Assembly (NCBI GenBank): GCA_012862575.1
Contig: BLSF01000002.1
Location: forward strand, 310,001 to 374,000
Length of the DNA: 64,000 bases
From: Parietichytrium sp. I65-24A
Taxonomy: Eukaryota > Sar > Bigyra > Thraustochytrida > Thraustochytriidae
Direction: 5' to 3'
Shown here: piece by piece, positions 28,585-38,452 of the stretch
Layout of the letters: the number at the start of each line of letters is the position of its first letter
Position numbering within the stretch: position 1 is the first letter of the stretch
Made by a program: the position numbers and the translations under genes
The notes under the pieces: generated by a model
Told to the model about the DNA's origin: nothing
Seen by the model: only the letters and a program-made list of their open reading frames with translations
Database searches by the model: none

Positions 28585-31535
28585 GAGTCTGTTCTGTGTG
28601 CATGTGTGGCGAACAAACATGTCACGTGTGAATTTCTGCACTTGATCTGAGAGAAATGAAAAGTTCGAATCCCGATTCCTCCTCCTCTCAACATATCTCA
28701 ACGCCACAAACAGTAGTAACTTGCTTGCCAAGTTGCTTATGGCGTAGTACTCGCAGTCAGTATTTGTGATAGCACACTTCGAGTGAAAGCAAATGAACTG
28801 CCGCATTTGTCGTGCCTTGTGTGTGGTCTTGGCTCCCAGGCGCTCCTTGTCGCGCCGTTCTTCTAATTTCCATTTTCCACTAAACTTATTGCTCCAGGCG
28901 CCCCTGGCGCCCCGAAGGGAACAGATCCTTGGCATGCGACTGCCTCGACCGCACTCATTCGGTGATAGACATTGGTCACATTCGAGTAAGGTACTCAGTA
29001 CCTAGCTAGATAGTTAATTGGCGCCACTGTCCACTGTCGCTTTTGCGAGCCGAGAGCGGCTTTCCAGCGATCGTAATTTTTTTGGAGTTGTACCAGTACT
29101 GTCCTGAAGACTAGCGCGTCTCCTCCAGCGCTGTTTCGGTAATGTCGGGTTGGAATCGCCAAGACTTGGAATGGGCTCTCACCTTTGTTGTGTGATTTGT
29201 TTCATCCACCGCCCAAGCGTTCTAGCTGAACTACTCATTGATTGCAATAAGATAGAGTGAGACTAGCCAGCGCTGGGCGACACACCCATTGGTAACAATG
29301 TTACAAGAAGTGAAAGACCGGGCCCTAGTCGTCTGGAAGGCATGCTACTGTTATGAATAGTCAATTGCCTACCGAATATTCGGATTGGCACGTGTTGGCT
29401 CGACTTCAGATGACTTCAAAGAGTACAGTGACATGGAGCCTCCCTCGTGAGACGGTTTGGGTTCTTGCTTGCAGAACCCATACCAGACATACCTGGGATT
29501 GATTGACGGTGAACGCTTTTTCATTGAACAAAACAAGAATAACTTCGATATTGGGTTCCGTGAATTCTGACTTTATCTCGTCCCACCCCACCTTCTGATA
29601 GGGCTTGTTTACGCTGCACTTCGTGGCTCCACTTGATCTCGTCCGGGACGAGGTTGACGAGGTACCGGTGAGTGCAGGGCAAACAACCCATATTGCAAGG
29701 TAGGGTGTCTCGTCCAGCTTGGTCGTGCCGTCTTCTTTGTGGCAAACTTTGGATGAATGGGAACCATGCCAACTTGTCCGGACCGGCCTTTATGGACAAC
29801 ATTCAAAATAACAAAGCCTCGTGGCCAATACTGACAAACTCTGTCTCAAAGGCTCCAAAAATGTGACACGGACACGCAGAACTCAACTTGGCGCTCAAAG
29901 AAGAAATCTGGGGAGGGATCTGGTCCGGATTGAGCTTCATCCCCGCTCACCGTGTCAGTAACAACGATTCTCGCACACAATATCTCAAGATGGGCTGACC
30001 CTGCGAGAACTGAAGGGATAAACCTGTAACGGAGCCATACCCATCTCAAGAAGAGTCAAGTTGACTTGCTCAATTGACACACTTGCGGTGTGGTGCGGTT
30101 TTCATTTTTTTTATCGATTTTACAAGTTTACACTGCGGTACTCAGTACGGTCCTTCCTCTAAATTGAAGGACTGAAAGACCTGACTGGCACCCCAAAGTA
30201 TCAAACTCTCTAAAGTAAGCTGGGAAAATTTGAGACGCTGGCTCGTTGATTTCCGAGCGTCGCGATGCTCTGTGGTGTTAAAGAGAATTATCGAATTTGG
30301 AACTGACTGTCTCTCCCACCTCTTGTTCTTCTGTTTGTGAGGTTTGGTAAACTTCTGCTCAATTCCAGAGTTGGAGTTCGGGTCGCATCCCATCAAGGGC
30401 ACCGGTACTGACGATGTTAGCTGGAACTATATACTCTTGCAAAGTCCCACATCAGCCAGATCTTCAGAACAAATTCTTCTGAATTCTGAATTCTGAAGAT
30501 CAACGTCAAAACTCTAGCTCAGAATTTAGTGAGCACTCGTCTCGTTGTGATTGGCCTTGTGCTGTCAATGGAAACAACAGGTACTCAGTACTTAGTACCC
30601 CAGTAAATGTGACGGGAGCAAAATCTGCGTCCCTAAAGAAAAATTGCAGTTCGAATTTTGGTCGAAACTGCGAAAGCTAGAGGAATGGGTCCACGGATTA
30701 TTCGGAGCTTTCCCTGAATTGATTAAAGACGCTCTGTACACCCCATTCCGGGCCACCTGCGCTAGTAGCTGTATGATTTCTCTATGTCCGAGAGGCGCGG
30801 AGGCGGTGGTATTTCTGATTTTCGCCGTTTCGACGTCAAAACTCTCCGAGGCTTAACCCATCCACTAAATGGACCATAAAGCGTAGCCTGGCTTACAACG
30901 TGGTACAGAGGTTTCGAATCCGTTGTGCAACATTGTTGCACTAGTCATGGAATAATTCACACGCCAGCGAGCGTCCGAGAACAAGGGTGACATCAAAAAG
31001 GATTCATCATGATCACCTTGCCAAGTGCAAATGGTGTGGAGGTTGTGAACTGCGTTCGTTGTGCAGTGCCCCTTGTGCGGGATGGGCTTCCGATGGCCTC
31101 GTTAATGTAGTGTGGAATTCACACGCCAGAGTCAAGCTATGCCGAGAGCCGGAGCGGCTTCCGTGCACAAGTTATTAGCCAGAAACGATTGAAACAACGA
31201 CTTGTGAACGCACGCTGCATTCGCTGTCCGAGTCAGCCGCATAAACAACGTTTATGGGGAGATGAGCAGTGTGACTTCTGACATGTCAAATTCCAAAGAC
31301 TGTGAATTAATTATTTTGTAAACTCTGAACTGACAGTGAAATCCTGATTGTCGACATAGTTGGCTTTTCTTCTTTCCCGGTCAAAAGCCTTCCAAGCACA
31401 ACTCGCGACTATCCTCGCTCTACGCAAATCGCCACCACCCAGGCCGGCTTTCTTCCCATTCAGTCTCTCGGGGTCAAGTTTCTCGTGAACGAAAGACACA
31501 CGGCAGCCAAAAGTGACTCGACAACACAACCCCAC
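28585..31535 (-). mobile_element. Degraded Copia-type (Ty1/copia) LTR retroelement pol remains
   Basis: Three stretches on the minus strand fall in Copia order. At 31320-31510 there is an integrase C-terminal-like segment (FGCRVSFVHEKLDPERLNGK, then a VDNQDFTV-like end). At about 29530-29760 there is a reverse transcriptase to RNase H junction-like segment (KLDETPYLA, then KVGWDEIKSEF). At about 28590-28720 there is an RNase H end-like segment (FSFLSDQVQK). A purine-rich run on the minus strand lies just past the last part, where a polypurine tract would be. The spacing fits a single element. I recognise no gag, protease or LTRs. It is a fossil with several breaks, and the decay suggests it is not recent. 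The call rests on short motif resemblance. Confidence 0.4.
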
Positions 31536-31656
31536 GCCCCTGACTTGGCTTATTCTCGACGCTTAACGCTTTAGCGCACCGTCTTCTATCTCTGCCAAGG
31601 AGTGCTTATAAATAATTTATACACATGGACGTGCGAATCAGACTAACTTTCGGATT

Positions 31657-31744
31657 GAGCTCATTCGAAATGATAAGCTTAATTGAGAAACAAGGACTTG
31701 GAGCTCATTCGAAATGATAAGCTTAATTGAGAAACAAGGACTTG
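31657..31744. repeat. Exact 44-bp tandem duplication
   Basis: Two identical copies, 31657-31700 and 31701-31744, each beginning GAGCTCATTCGAAATGATAA. Perfect identity in non-coding DNA suggests a recent event. Confidence 0.95.
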
Positions 31745-33462
31745 GCCCGGGGTTGAAAGCTCGACTCCATTTTCTATTTTCTGTTTTCTATTTTCTGACT
31801 CTGACTCTGACTCTGATTCGAAATTTTGCACAAATCTCTCTACATCTTCCCGAAGGTGTATGCGAACGAGTAGTGAATCGCCTATCTCGCGCTTACATGC
31901 ACCAACGTCAACACATCTCACGTAATTATCTACAGCCAACTGTAAACATGTAAACACAACGCTCTTAGCAGGTCATCTACTTGCAACGTCAAGACGAGCA
32001 TAGTGGGTTCTACGGGATCCTTTTACTACACCCTTACAGCTGTGTATTGGAGCCGGGTCCTATGTACCTTACGCACGATAAGATGCGCCATGTACGTTAG
32101 TGTGAGAATAGTGTGAAGTGCACCAGAGACCAGAAAGAAAGATGGGTCCTTTTTGCTAAGGCTCGTACAGAGCGCTATCTCACTTATCCCCAGCTTTACC
32201 GTGCACAGAGGGAGCTCTCACTCTACTCACCTCGGTAGGAGGGCTACTACAGGCTAAGACCATCTCAGATAATCCACTTTGACACTCTGTCTTTTAGGAC
32301 TAACAGTAAGTGCTGTTACGATATTTTACCCGTGAACAAAAAAAGTCCATGTCTCGGTCTCGCAAGTTTGGTAAACGACTGCGAGCAACTTTAGTTATCT
32401 GGGTCAGGAGAAACTTCCTTGATTATTTGGGAAGCAAAGTTTGGAACGAAATCTTCCGAAATTCGGGGCAATTCCCAGTCGATAATACTTGCAAGGAAAA
32501 CCAACATTCAGTTCGTTCACTAGCGCACTGGCACTGAACAATGTACATGCTACGCGCAGTCTCACACTCGACTCGCACTATTTCCTTCGTCAGAATGCAG
32601 TTCACATGATGAGAAAGAAGAAATAAAAACAGTTCCGAGTTCGAACATGTTCGAACAAGAAACTCACAAGTTCTCTCCATCTACCCGTCCGGATAGGACC
32701 ACCGTTAAGTCCTGAGTGGACTTGACTTTCTTCGCATCCACAGTCTTTTTAAGGTGTGCTATTCTGACTTGATCTACCATACACCTTAACTATCCACTAC
32801 CCCCAGCGTCTTAGCCATGTGCTCGCGACCTTCTACCGTCCTTTTGTCTTTTCTACCCCTTCGCTAGGTCCCATCTGCTCGTCTCGCAGATGCTAGAAGT
32901 CTCAACAAAATCTCCTGATCCTACGTGCACTCCTAACAGTGGCGTTAGTACACAATCTCACGGGCTGGAGTCCATAATCCACTTGCGTAGAGTCCACTTT
33001 TCGGGAGACCCGCTACGGCCAAGCGGTAGGCCGGCGTAGAAGCCTCTTGGCGCAGAAGCGAGCAGGAGAGAGAGAGAGAGGGAAGCGTAGCGCTGTACTA
33101 CGCTAAAGCAGTAAGAGACCGAGGAATGAGCGAGAGCAAAAGTATGTGCCGAGTAGGAGAAGCGGTAGGCGCGGTAAGGCCGCGGGAATGTAATTGCGGA
33201 GAGGAAAGCGACCGGTTGTGAAAAAAGGAGCAAGCAGAACTCGAATAGAGCGACCGCGCCAGAGACACCAAGAGGCAAAGAGCGAAAAGTGCGAAAAGAG
33301 CGAGCAATCGAGCAAGCAAGCAAGCAAGAGAGAAATAGAAGCGCAAGCAAGAGGGTAAAGAGAAAAGGACAAGTAGGTCGAGTCGGGGACTTGACGAGCG
33401 AAAACGAGGAGGCAGAGAACGAGGGACGCGACAGAGCGGAGAGATATTGCGAGACGGAAAGG
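31745..33462. other. Gene-poor region upstream of phosphatase paralogue B
   Basis: It has CTGACT repeats at about 31797-31818, a (GA)n tract at 33065-33081 and GCAA repeats near 33312-33330. The frame of the phosphatase is open back to about 33289 but has no ATG before 33463. Confidence 0.55.
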
Positions 33463-34257
33463 ATGAAGACTGGAGAGAAAGCAGACGCGCTCCCGCCGGT
33501 CGAGGCCACGCGAAACACCACCGCGAAGAAGAGCAGCTTCAAGATCACGAGCCTCAAGCGTAACTCATACTCGAGCTCGAAGAACAAGTCCCAGATCAAC
33601 GCCCTCGCCGCGCAGAAGAAGAGCGTTATCGGGCCGCAGGCCAAGCACGACAAGGGCAAGCTCACGGTGGTGCTCGATGTAGATGAGACTTTGGTCCACA
33701 GTCGCTTGTCTAGCGACCAGGAGCGGTTCAGACAGGACGAAGACCGCAAGAGAAATGTCAAGGCCACCATCGATGAGTTCACCTTCACCATGTCGGACGG
33801 GGAGACCGTCTACGTGAACAAGCGCCCTGGCCTTGATAAATTTCTTGCAAAGGCTTCGCAGGAATACGAGCTCGTGGCTTACACCGCAGGTCTCGAGGAC
33901 TATGCCAGACCCCTCCTTGACCATCTGGACCCTGACGGCACCATCTTCCGCTACCGCCTGTACCGCGACTCTTGCGTGTTCAAGCGCGGGTACTACCTGA
34001 AGGACCTACAGAGGTTTAACAGGCAGATGAACCGGATTGTTCTTGTAGACAACAACGCCATCTGCTTTCTTCCCCAACTGGCGAACGGAATTCCAATCTC
34101 CTCCTTTTACGATGATCCTTCGGACACTGCCCTCGACGTCTTGACCATGTTTCTTGACAAGCTCAAGACCGAAACTGACGTGCGGCCGATGCTCCGAAAG
34201 AACTTCAACCTCGAGACTCTCCTCCGTGACCACAGGGAGCAAATTGTCGGCGCATAA
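33463..34257 (+). CDS. FCP1/SCP-type (HAD) phosphatase, paralogue B
   Basis: The protein is 264 aa from ATG 33463. DVDET (motif I) is at 72-76 in LTVVLDVDETLVHSRLSS. The blocks RPGLDKFLAKASQEYELVAYTAGLEDYARPLLDHLDP and DLQRFNRQMNRIVLVDNN follow, and it ends LLRDHREQIVGA. From motif I on it aligns without obvious gaps, apart from small shifts, to the gene at 23844-24821. Their N-termini differ: here a short Lys/Ser-rich stretch. The two genes are transcribed away from each other. Same predicted activity: a Ser/Thr phosphatase of the small CTD phosphatase type. Confidence 0.9.
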   Translation: MKTGEKADALPPVEATRNTTAKKSSFKITSLKRNSYSSSKNKSQINALAAQKKSVIGPQAKHDKGKLTVVLDVDETLVHSRLSSDQERFRQDEDRKRNVKATIDEFTFTMSDGETVYVNKRPGLDKFLAKASQEYELVAYTAGLEDYARPLLDHLDPDGTIFRYRLYRDSCVFKRGYYLKDLQRFNRQMNRIVLVDNNAICFLPQLANGIPISSFYDDPSDTALDVLTMFLDKLKTETDVRPMLRKNFNLETLLRDHREQIVGA

Positions 34258-34630
34258 ATCCGACAGCTTGCGACAGCTAAACTCTTGTACCATATAGCAT
34301 GCCTTGTCCGTGCACCTTTGTCATAACGTGTCTGTGTCAGTGTATCTTCACTGTGTATCATAAGTGCCCTACCGACCAGAGCCACATTACGAAAGCTTTT
34401 GCTTCCAAGTGGCAGATTCATTCGAAAATTATTTACACCTGCATGTTTCCATAGCCGCTAGCTGTACTAAGTCTTAATAATCTTCGAAAACCCTCTTTCG
34501 CAGCTTTGCAGAACAGGACGCAGCTTGGGTCGGTTGTACGTTAAAATAGAGAAACTGTTCAGCACAATGTAGGTAGGCAGGTATAAACACGATGGGGGAA
34601 AGCAAAAAATAAAGTTGCGCAAGTGGAAAG
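34258..34630. other. Convergent 3' flanks
   Basis: Lies between phosphatase paralogue B (plus) and the SFI1-like gene (minus). No gene is seen. Confidence 0.6.
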
Positions 34631-37600
34631 CTATCGACAGTGATCCCTGCCCGGCTCGTGCACGGTTCGCCATTGGCTCATGGCCCACAGTATCGAACGC
34701 TCTCTCGCCATTTGCTCAGGATGAATAGGATATGCAAAAGTGCAGTGAGGCATGGCGTCGGCGTGGAGAGGAGATGATTCAACGCACTCCCACACAGGTG
34801 GTCCAAAATTGGCATCATCCGGAAACTCCTGCTTCGAGTTTTCGGCTACCATACGAAGATCGTGCCATAGCAAAAAATATTTCCGAACCAATTGCAAATT
34901 ATACAGCAAATCTGCCGCGTGCTCTTGCTCTTTGATCTCCCGCAGCACGACTTGCTCCGCAGTAAACTCCAACCAAGCTCCAAACACGCGTCCCATCAAA
35001 TAGAAAGCCTGCTTGTATGGACACGACTCTGCTTTCGCTCCGAGCGTTTCCCAGCTATCTTCATATATCGTGAATACCCGCACAAGCAGAGCTCTGTTTC
35101 TGTGCTTTCTTTTCCAAGTAGCAAAGGACCGATACATCGTCCGGCTGCGGCCAAGCGCTTCTGCGATCCTGCGTCGTTCAACAAGGCCACGCACATAGTG
35201 CTTCCACCGACCCCAGTAGCTAAAAGGGCCGCGAAGAGCTATCCTGCGCCAGGTCACTCGGTGCTGCTTCCACGCCGCAAACATTCGTCTCAATATGCGT
35301 TTACTGTACAGCATTTCGCACCAATCGTTCCGCGCTTCAACTTTATACATGTATGTACACAGCGCGGCGAAGCACTTTCGCAGGCCTATCCGACGATGAT
35401 TGGCACAAGCCGTACGATTCTGTGTGGCCTCGCGCCAAACATCTTTCCATCGACCGAAAACTTCCATTTGCCAACGACGGCGGAAAACTAATCTTGCAAG
35501 CTCCTTCAATGAAACGCTCGGCCCGCCGCAGTTTAGCCGCACCAGCCACTGCACGTGTTTACCACAGTCCCTTTCTCCGACTTCTCGATCATTGTCATCA
35601 TCGTTCGGCTCGTCCTGAAGGTTTAGCTGACGATACCTCAAAGATTCCCCATCCAAAAAGCTTCCAAGCGCCCGTATGTGAGACCTGAGCGAGACATTGG
35701 GAATATGTTTTCTTCCAACCTTGGTCAGTGACATATGGCATATGGATCGTACCTTGTATCGAAACTGAAAGGGGCTCAGTACAAACTCCCCGCTCGAGAG
35801 GTGGCGAAAGCGTTCGAGAGCGAGTCGACCCACCTCCGCAAAGGCCTGCGTGGCTTGCCGATGACACAGCACGTCAGCTTTTGCCCTCAAATCTGTGAGA
35901 GGGCTGTGGACCGCCGTTTCACTGGCCAGCTGGCGTATGCCCAAGTCTGTGTGCAGCAGACGAAACATGACAAGATGGACGGTGTAGAGAATCTCTTCCC
36001 TTAAGGCCGTGTATGTGGAGCACTGTAGGCTGTTTTGAATAGACTGCTTTGCACGCTCGAAGGTGCGCCGCACTTGAGATTTTCCAAAAGGCTCTGGCAC
36101 GACGACGTCGACGATAGCTCGTGCGTGTCCTTTCCGTTGCGTCGCAAGGTAGCTCAAGCGTATCCGGAGAACTTTTTTTTCGAGGTATATTTGTCTCCAA
36201 GCAAGCAGTGCCCTGTACAAGCTCCGCTTGCGATGCCAGTGGCTCGCGCGAACAGACAGCAAGTTGTGATACCTGGACAAGACCACGGCTCCTGCTTTCC
36301 ACGCAGCCAGACTCTTCCACATCAGCCTGCGATTTCGGTGATGCTCGGCAACAATGAGCTGCCCTCGACCGATTACACCGCGGCGGACTTCGATGCTCCA
36401 TTGTTGAAAAACGGTGCGCAACGTTGAAAGTCTTCGCAACGCCAATCGACTTTGGCAACGGTCCCGAAGCCACTTTCTCCCGCTACTGAATAGCTTCAAT
36501 GCGTAGAAAGCACGCACAAGGATTACTTGGCGGGCCATGAGTGCGCGTTCTTCGCAAAGCATCGTCAAGCTAGTGTTCCATTTAACATTGATCGAGATGG
36601 CGCGAAACGCCAAGAGAAGATGCAGTTTGCGCTCAAGCTCCAAGAGCATACTAATTGTAAACTCGCTGCCATGCCAGCTCTGACCTGGAGGTTTGCTCTG
36701 TTCTAGCTCCTGGTTCATTATCGCGCTTTCCCAATCAGATCGCTGCACTTGCGCCGCGGCTTCCCAGACGCGCTTGTTCCAGGACTTGCGAGCTGGAACC
36801 CCGCATATGAAGGCCCGAGGTACCTTGCGAATGGCATCCGATCTAGTGATTGGCTTGTTTTCAACCGTGGCCTTATCTTGACTTGACCCGCGCCGATAAT
36901 TTTCCAACTCCTCTCGTACTTGTTCAAGCTCCACGAACAAATTTCCGACCTCTGCAAGCGACGAGAGCATGAGGCGTCCATGCACAGATCTTATGACCTC
37001 GAAGCTATTTTTCAGCTTTCGCTCTTCGGCATGGAGATATTCGCGCAACTCTGAAGCTGTCATTTGTCCTCTTGCAGTCGGATTTGCCCGAAGTGCTCCA
37101 GCAACCACAGACGCAGAGCCAATCTCGTTCATATCCTGATCCTCAAGGCAACTTTCTAGCTCTTTCAGACGCAAAGCTGCCAACCTCCTGCGCTTCGAAT
37201 GAATGTTCTCAGGCAGCTTTTGCGCGCCCGGTTCCGGTCTGGGGGCTACGCCAAAAGGCTTCCCGCTTGCTGCGAGGGTCTGCGTCATGACCGACTTGGG
37301 AGGTAACGGCACTCTCTTCCTCGCGGGTCTCGCCTTCTCGTTGGCGGCCGCATTTTTAACACTCTCATTTTCCGATTGGCATTTTCTCACAATAGCTTCC
37401 TTTTTGCAGAGTGTTTGATGTCTCTTTATCAGATCATACGGCGGCGGCGCCTTAATTGTCCGCTCGTCAGCCTCAAGCCCGCAAGTTTGCATCTTCCAGT
37501 CCCTTGCTCTCCAGCCCACAAAGTCCATCGTCCTCTTCGCGTTCCGCTCGCGCATCTTCTTGGCCTCGTTCCTCCAAGCTATACTCAGCTTCTTCCCCTT

Positions 37601-38029
37601 CGGTTTCGCCCCGTTTTTTCCAACACCCGCTCTTGCGCTCGCCGCGTACTCCAGGTCTTCCACAGCAAGTCTCTCCCTCCCAAAATCCGTCTTGTCCGCC
37701 ATTCCATCTTCTGTCAATGGCACGTCCTCCTCTCTACCGCGGCCAACTTCGTCTCCATAATCTCCATAATCTCCATCTTTCTCTCCTTTCCCCCGACCCG
37801 CTTCGGAATTGAAAGTTGTTGTTGTTGTTGTCGTCTTTTCCTGCCGGAACCCGTGCTGGAACCCATGCGGGAACCCGTGCTGGAACCGGTCTTGGTCGTG
37901 TGCTGATGGACTCGGAGTCAGAGCTAGATCCGGAGCAGGAGGCAGAGGCAGAGGCAGAGCCGGAGGCAGGCACAGGCGCGCCGGTTCCGCTGCGAGCACA
38001 CGCTCCAGGGCCGCGGATTCGCTCTCCAT
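34631..38029 (-). CDS. SFI1-like protein with Trp-containing helical repeats
   Basis: The protein is 1132 aa from the first ATG (38029). The N-terminal 450 residues are low in complexity and charged, with HGF repeats at 51-62 and a Gly/Asp-rich stretch. From about 500 to 630, and again from 845 to 1065, the protein carries repeated helices with an F/L-x-x-W core followed by basic residues: FQQW544, LAAW577, LLAW611, FGRW861, FAAW920, WGRW942, FATW972, FGAW1019. This spacing and pattern are those of SFI1 repeats, which bind centrin at centrosomes, spindle poles and basal bodies. A conserved-looking helical insert separates the two blocks. It shares a 423-bp promoter region with the divergent ARMH3 gene, with a (CT)n tract at 38052-38082. 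Confidence 0.72.
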   Translation of the reverse strand: MESESAALERVLAAEPARLCLPPALPLPLPPAPDLALTPSPSAHDQDRFQHGFPHGFQHGFRQEKTTTTTTTFNSEAGRGKGEKDGDYGDYGDEVGRGREEDVPLTEDGMADKTDFGRERLAVEDLEYAASARAGVGKNGAKPKGKKLSIAWRNEAKKMRERNAKRTMDFVGWRARDWKMQTCGLEADERTIKAPPPYDLIKRHQTLCKKEAIVRKCQSENESVKNAAANEKARPARKRVPLPPKSVMTQTLAASGKPFGVAPRPEPGAQKLPENIHSKRRRLAALRLKELESCLEDQDMNEIGSASVVAGALRANPTARGQMTASELREYLHAEERKLKNSFEVIRSVHGRLMLSSLAEVGNLFVELEQVREELENYRRGSSQDKATVENKPITRSDAIRKVPRAFICGVPARKSWNKRVWEAAAQVQRSDWESAIMNQELEQSKPPGQSWHGSEFTISMLLELERKLHLLLAFRAISINVKWNTSLTMLCEERALMARQVILVRAFYALKLFSSGRKWLRDRCQSRLALRRLSTLRTVFQQWSIEVRRGVIGRGQLIVAEHHRNRRLMWKSLAAWKAGAVVLSRYHNLLSVRASHWHRKRSLYRALLAWRQIYLEKKVLRIRLSYLATQRKGHARAIVDVVVPEPFGKSQVRRTFERAKQSIQNSLQCSTYTALREEILYTVHLVMFRLLHTDLGIRQLASETAVHSPLTDLRAKADVLCHRQATQAFAEVGRLALERFRHLSSGEFVLSPFQFRYKVRSICHMSLTKVGRKHIPNVSLRSHIRALGSFLDGESLRYRQLNLQDEPNDDDNDREVGERDCGKHVQWLVRLNCGGPSVSLKELARLVFRRRWQMEVFGRWKDVWREATQNRTACANHRRIGLRKCFAALCTYMYKVEARNDWCEMLYSKRILRRMFAAWKQHRVTWRRIALRGPFSYWGRWKHYVRGLVERRRIAEALGRSRTMYRSFATWKRKHRNRALLVRVFTIYEDSWETLGAKAESCPYKQAFYLMGRVFGAWLEFTAEQVVLREIKEQEHAADLLYNLQLVRKYFLLWHDLRMVAENSKQEFPDDANFGPPVWECVESSPLHADAMPHCTFAYPIHPEQMARERSILWAMSQWRTVHEPGRDHCR

Positions 38030-38051
38030 GGCGCGCGACACACCCCTTCTG

Positions 38052-38083
<32 letters not shown>

Positions 38084-38452
38084 GATTCCCTCTTTCCCCG
38101 TTTGTTTCCCTCTCTCTTTCCAAACTCTTTCCAAACTTTTTCTTTCCCCTCTCAGCGATCGGTTCGCGCGGTTAAGCGCTGCGGTGGTTAGTCACTCACC
38201 CGCCGCTCTCCTACGCTTATCGCTAATCGACCCCGCTAACGCCCGTCCTGGTGGTAGGCGGTGGGTAAGGTTATCAGTAGTAGTGGTGGAGTAGCGGAGA
38301 GAGAGGGAGAGAGAGAGGGTACGCGGAGTAACGGAGAGGTCCTCGAGTACTGTGCTGAGCTGGCTCGCTGTGGGGCAGGGGCTGGGAGGAGAGTGAAGAT
38401 AGGAGAAGGAAGGAAGAAGGAGGAAGAGGAAGAGGCAGGTGTGAGGGGAGTC
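38030..38452. promoter_or_regulatory. Divergent promoter region, SFI1-like and ARMH3 genes
   Basis: 423 bp separate the two start codons. A (CT)n tract (38052-38082) lies next to the SFI1-like ATG, GA-rich on that gene's strand. A GAGAGAGGGAGAGAGA run (38297-38319) and a GGAAGAAGGAGGAAGAGGA purine run precede the ARMH3 ATG. Each gene therefore has its own coding-strand purine tract. No TATA box is obvious. Confidence 0.5.

Noticed and set aside
28660-28680. GTTCGAATCCCGA, like a tRNA T arm
   Set aside because: Flanks do not pair to a T stem and no acceptor or anticodon arm is found.
34892-35491. Plus-strand frame of 199 codons
   Set aside because: Antisense to the SFI1-like gene, which carries regular Trp repeats.
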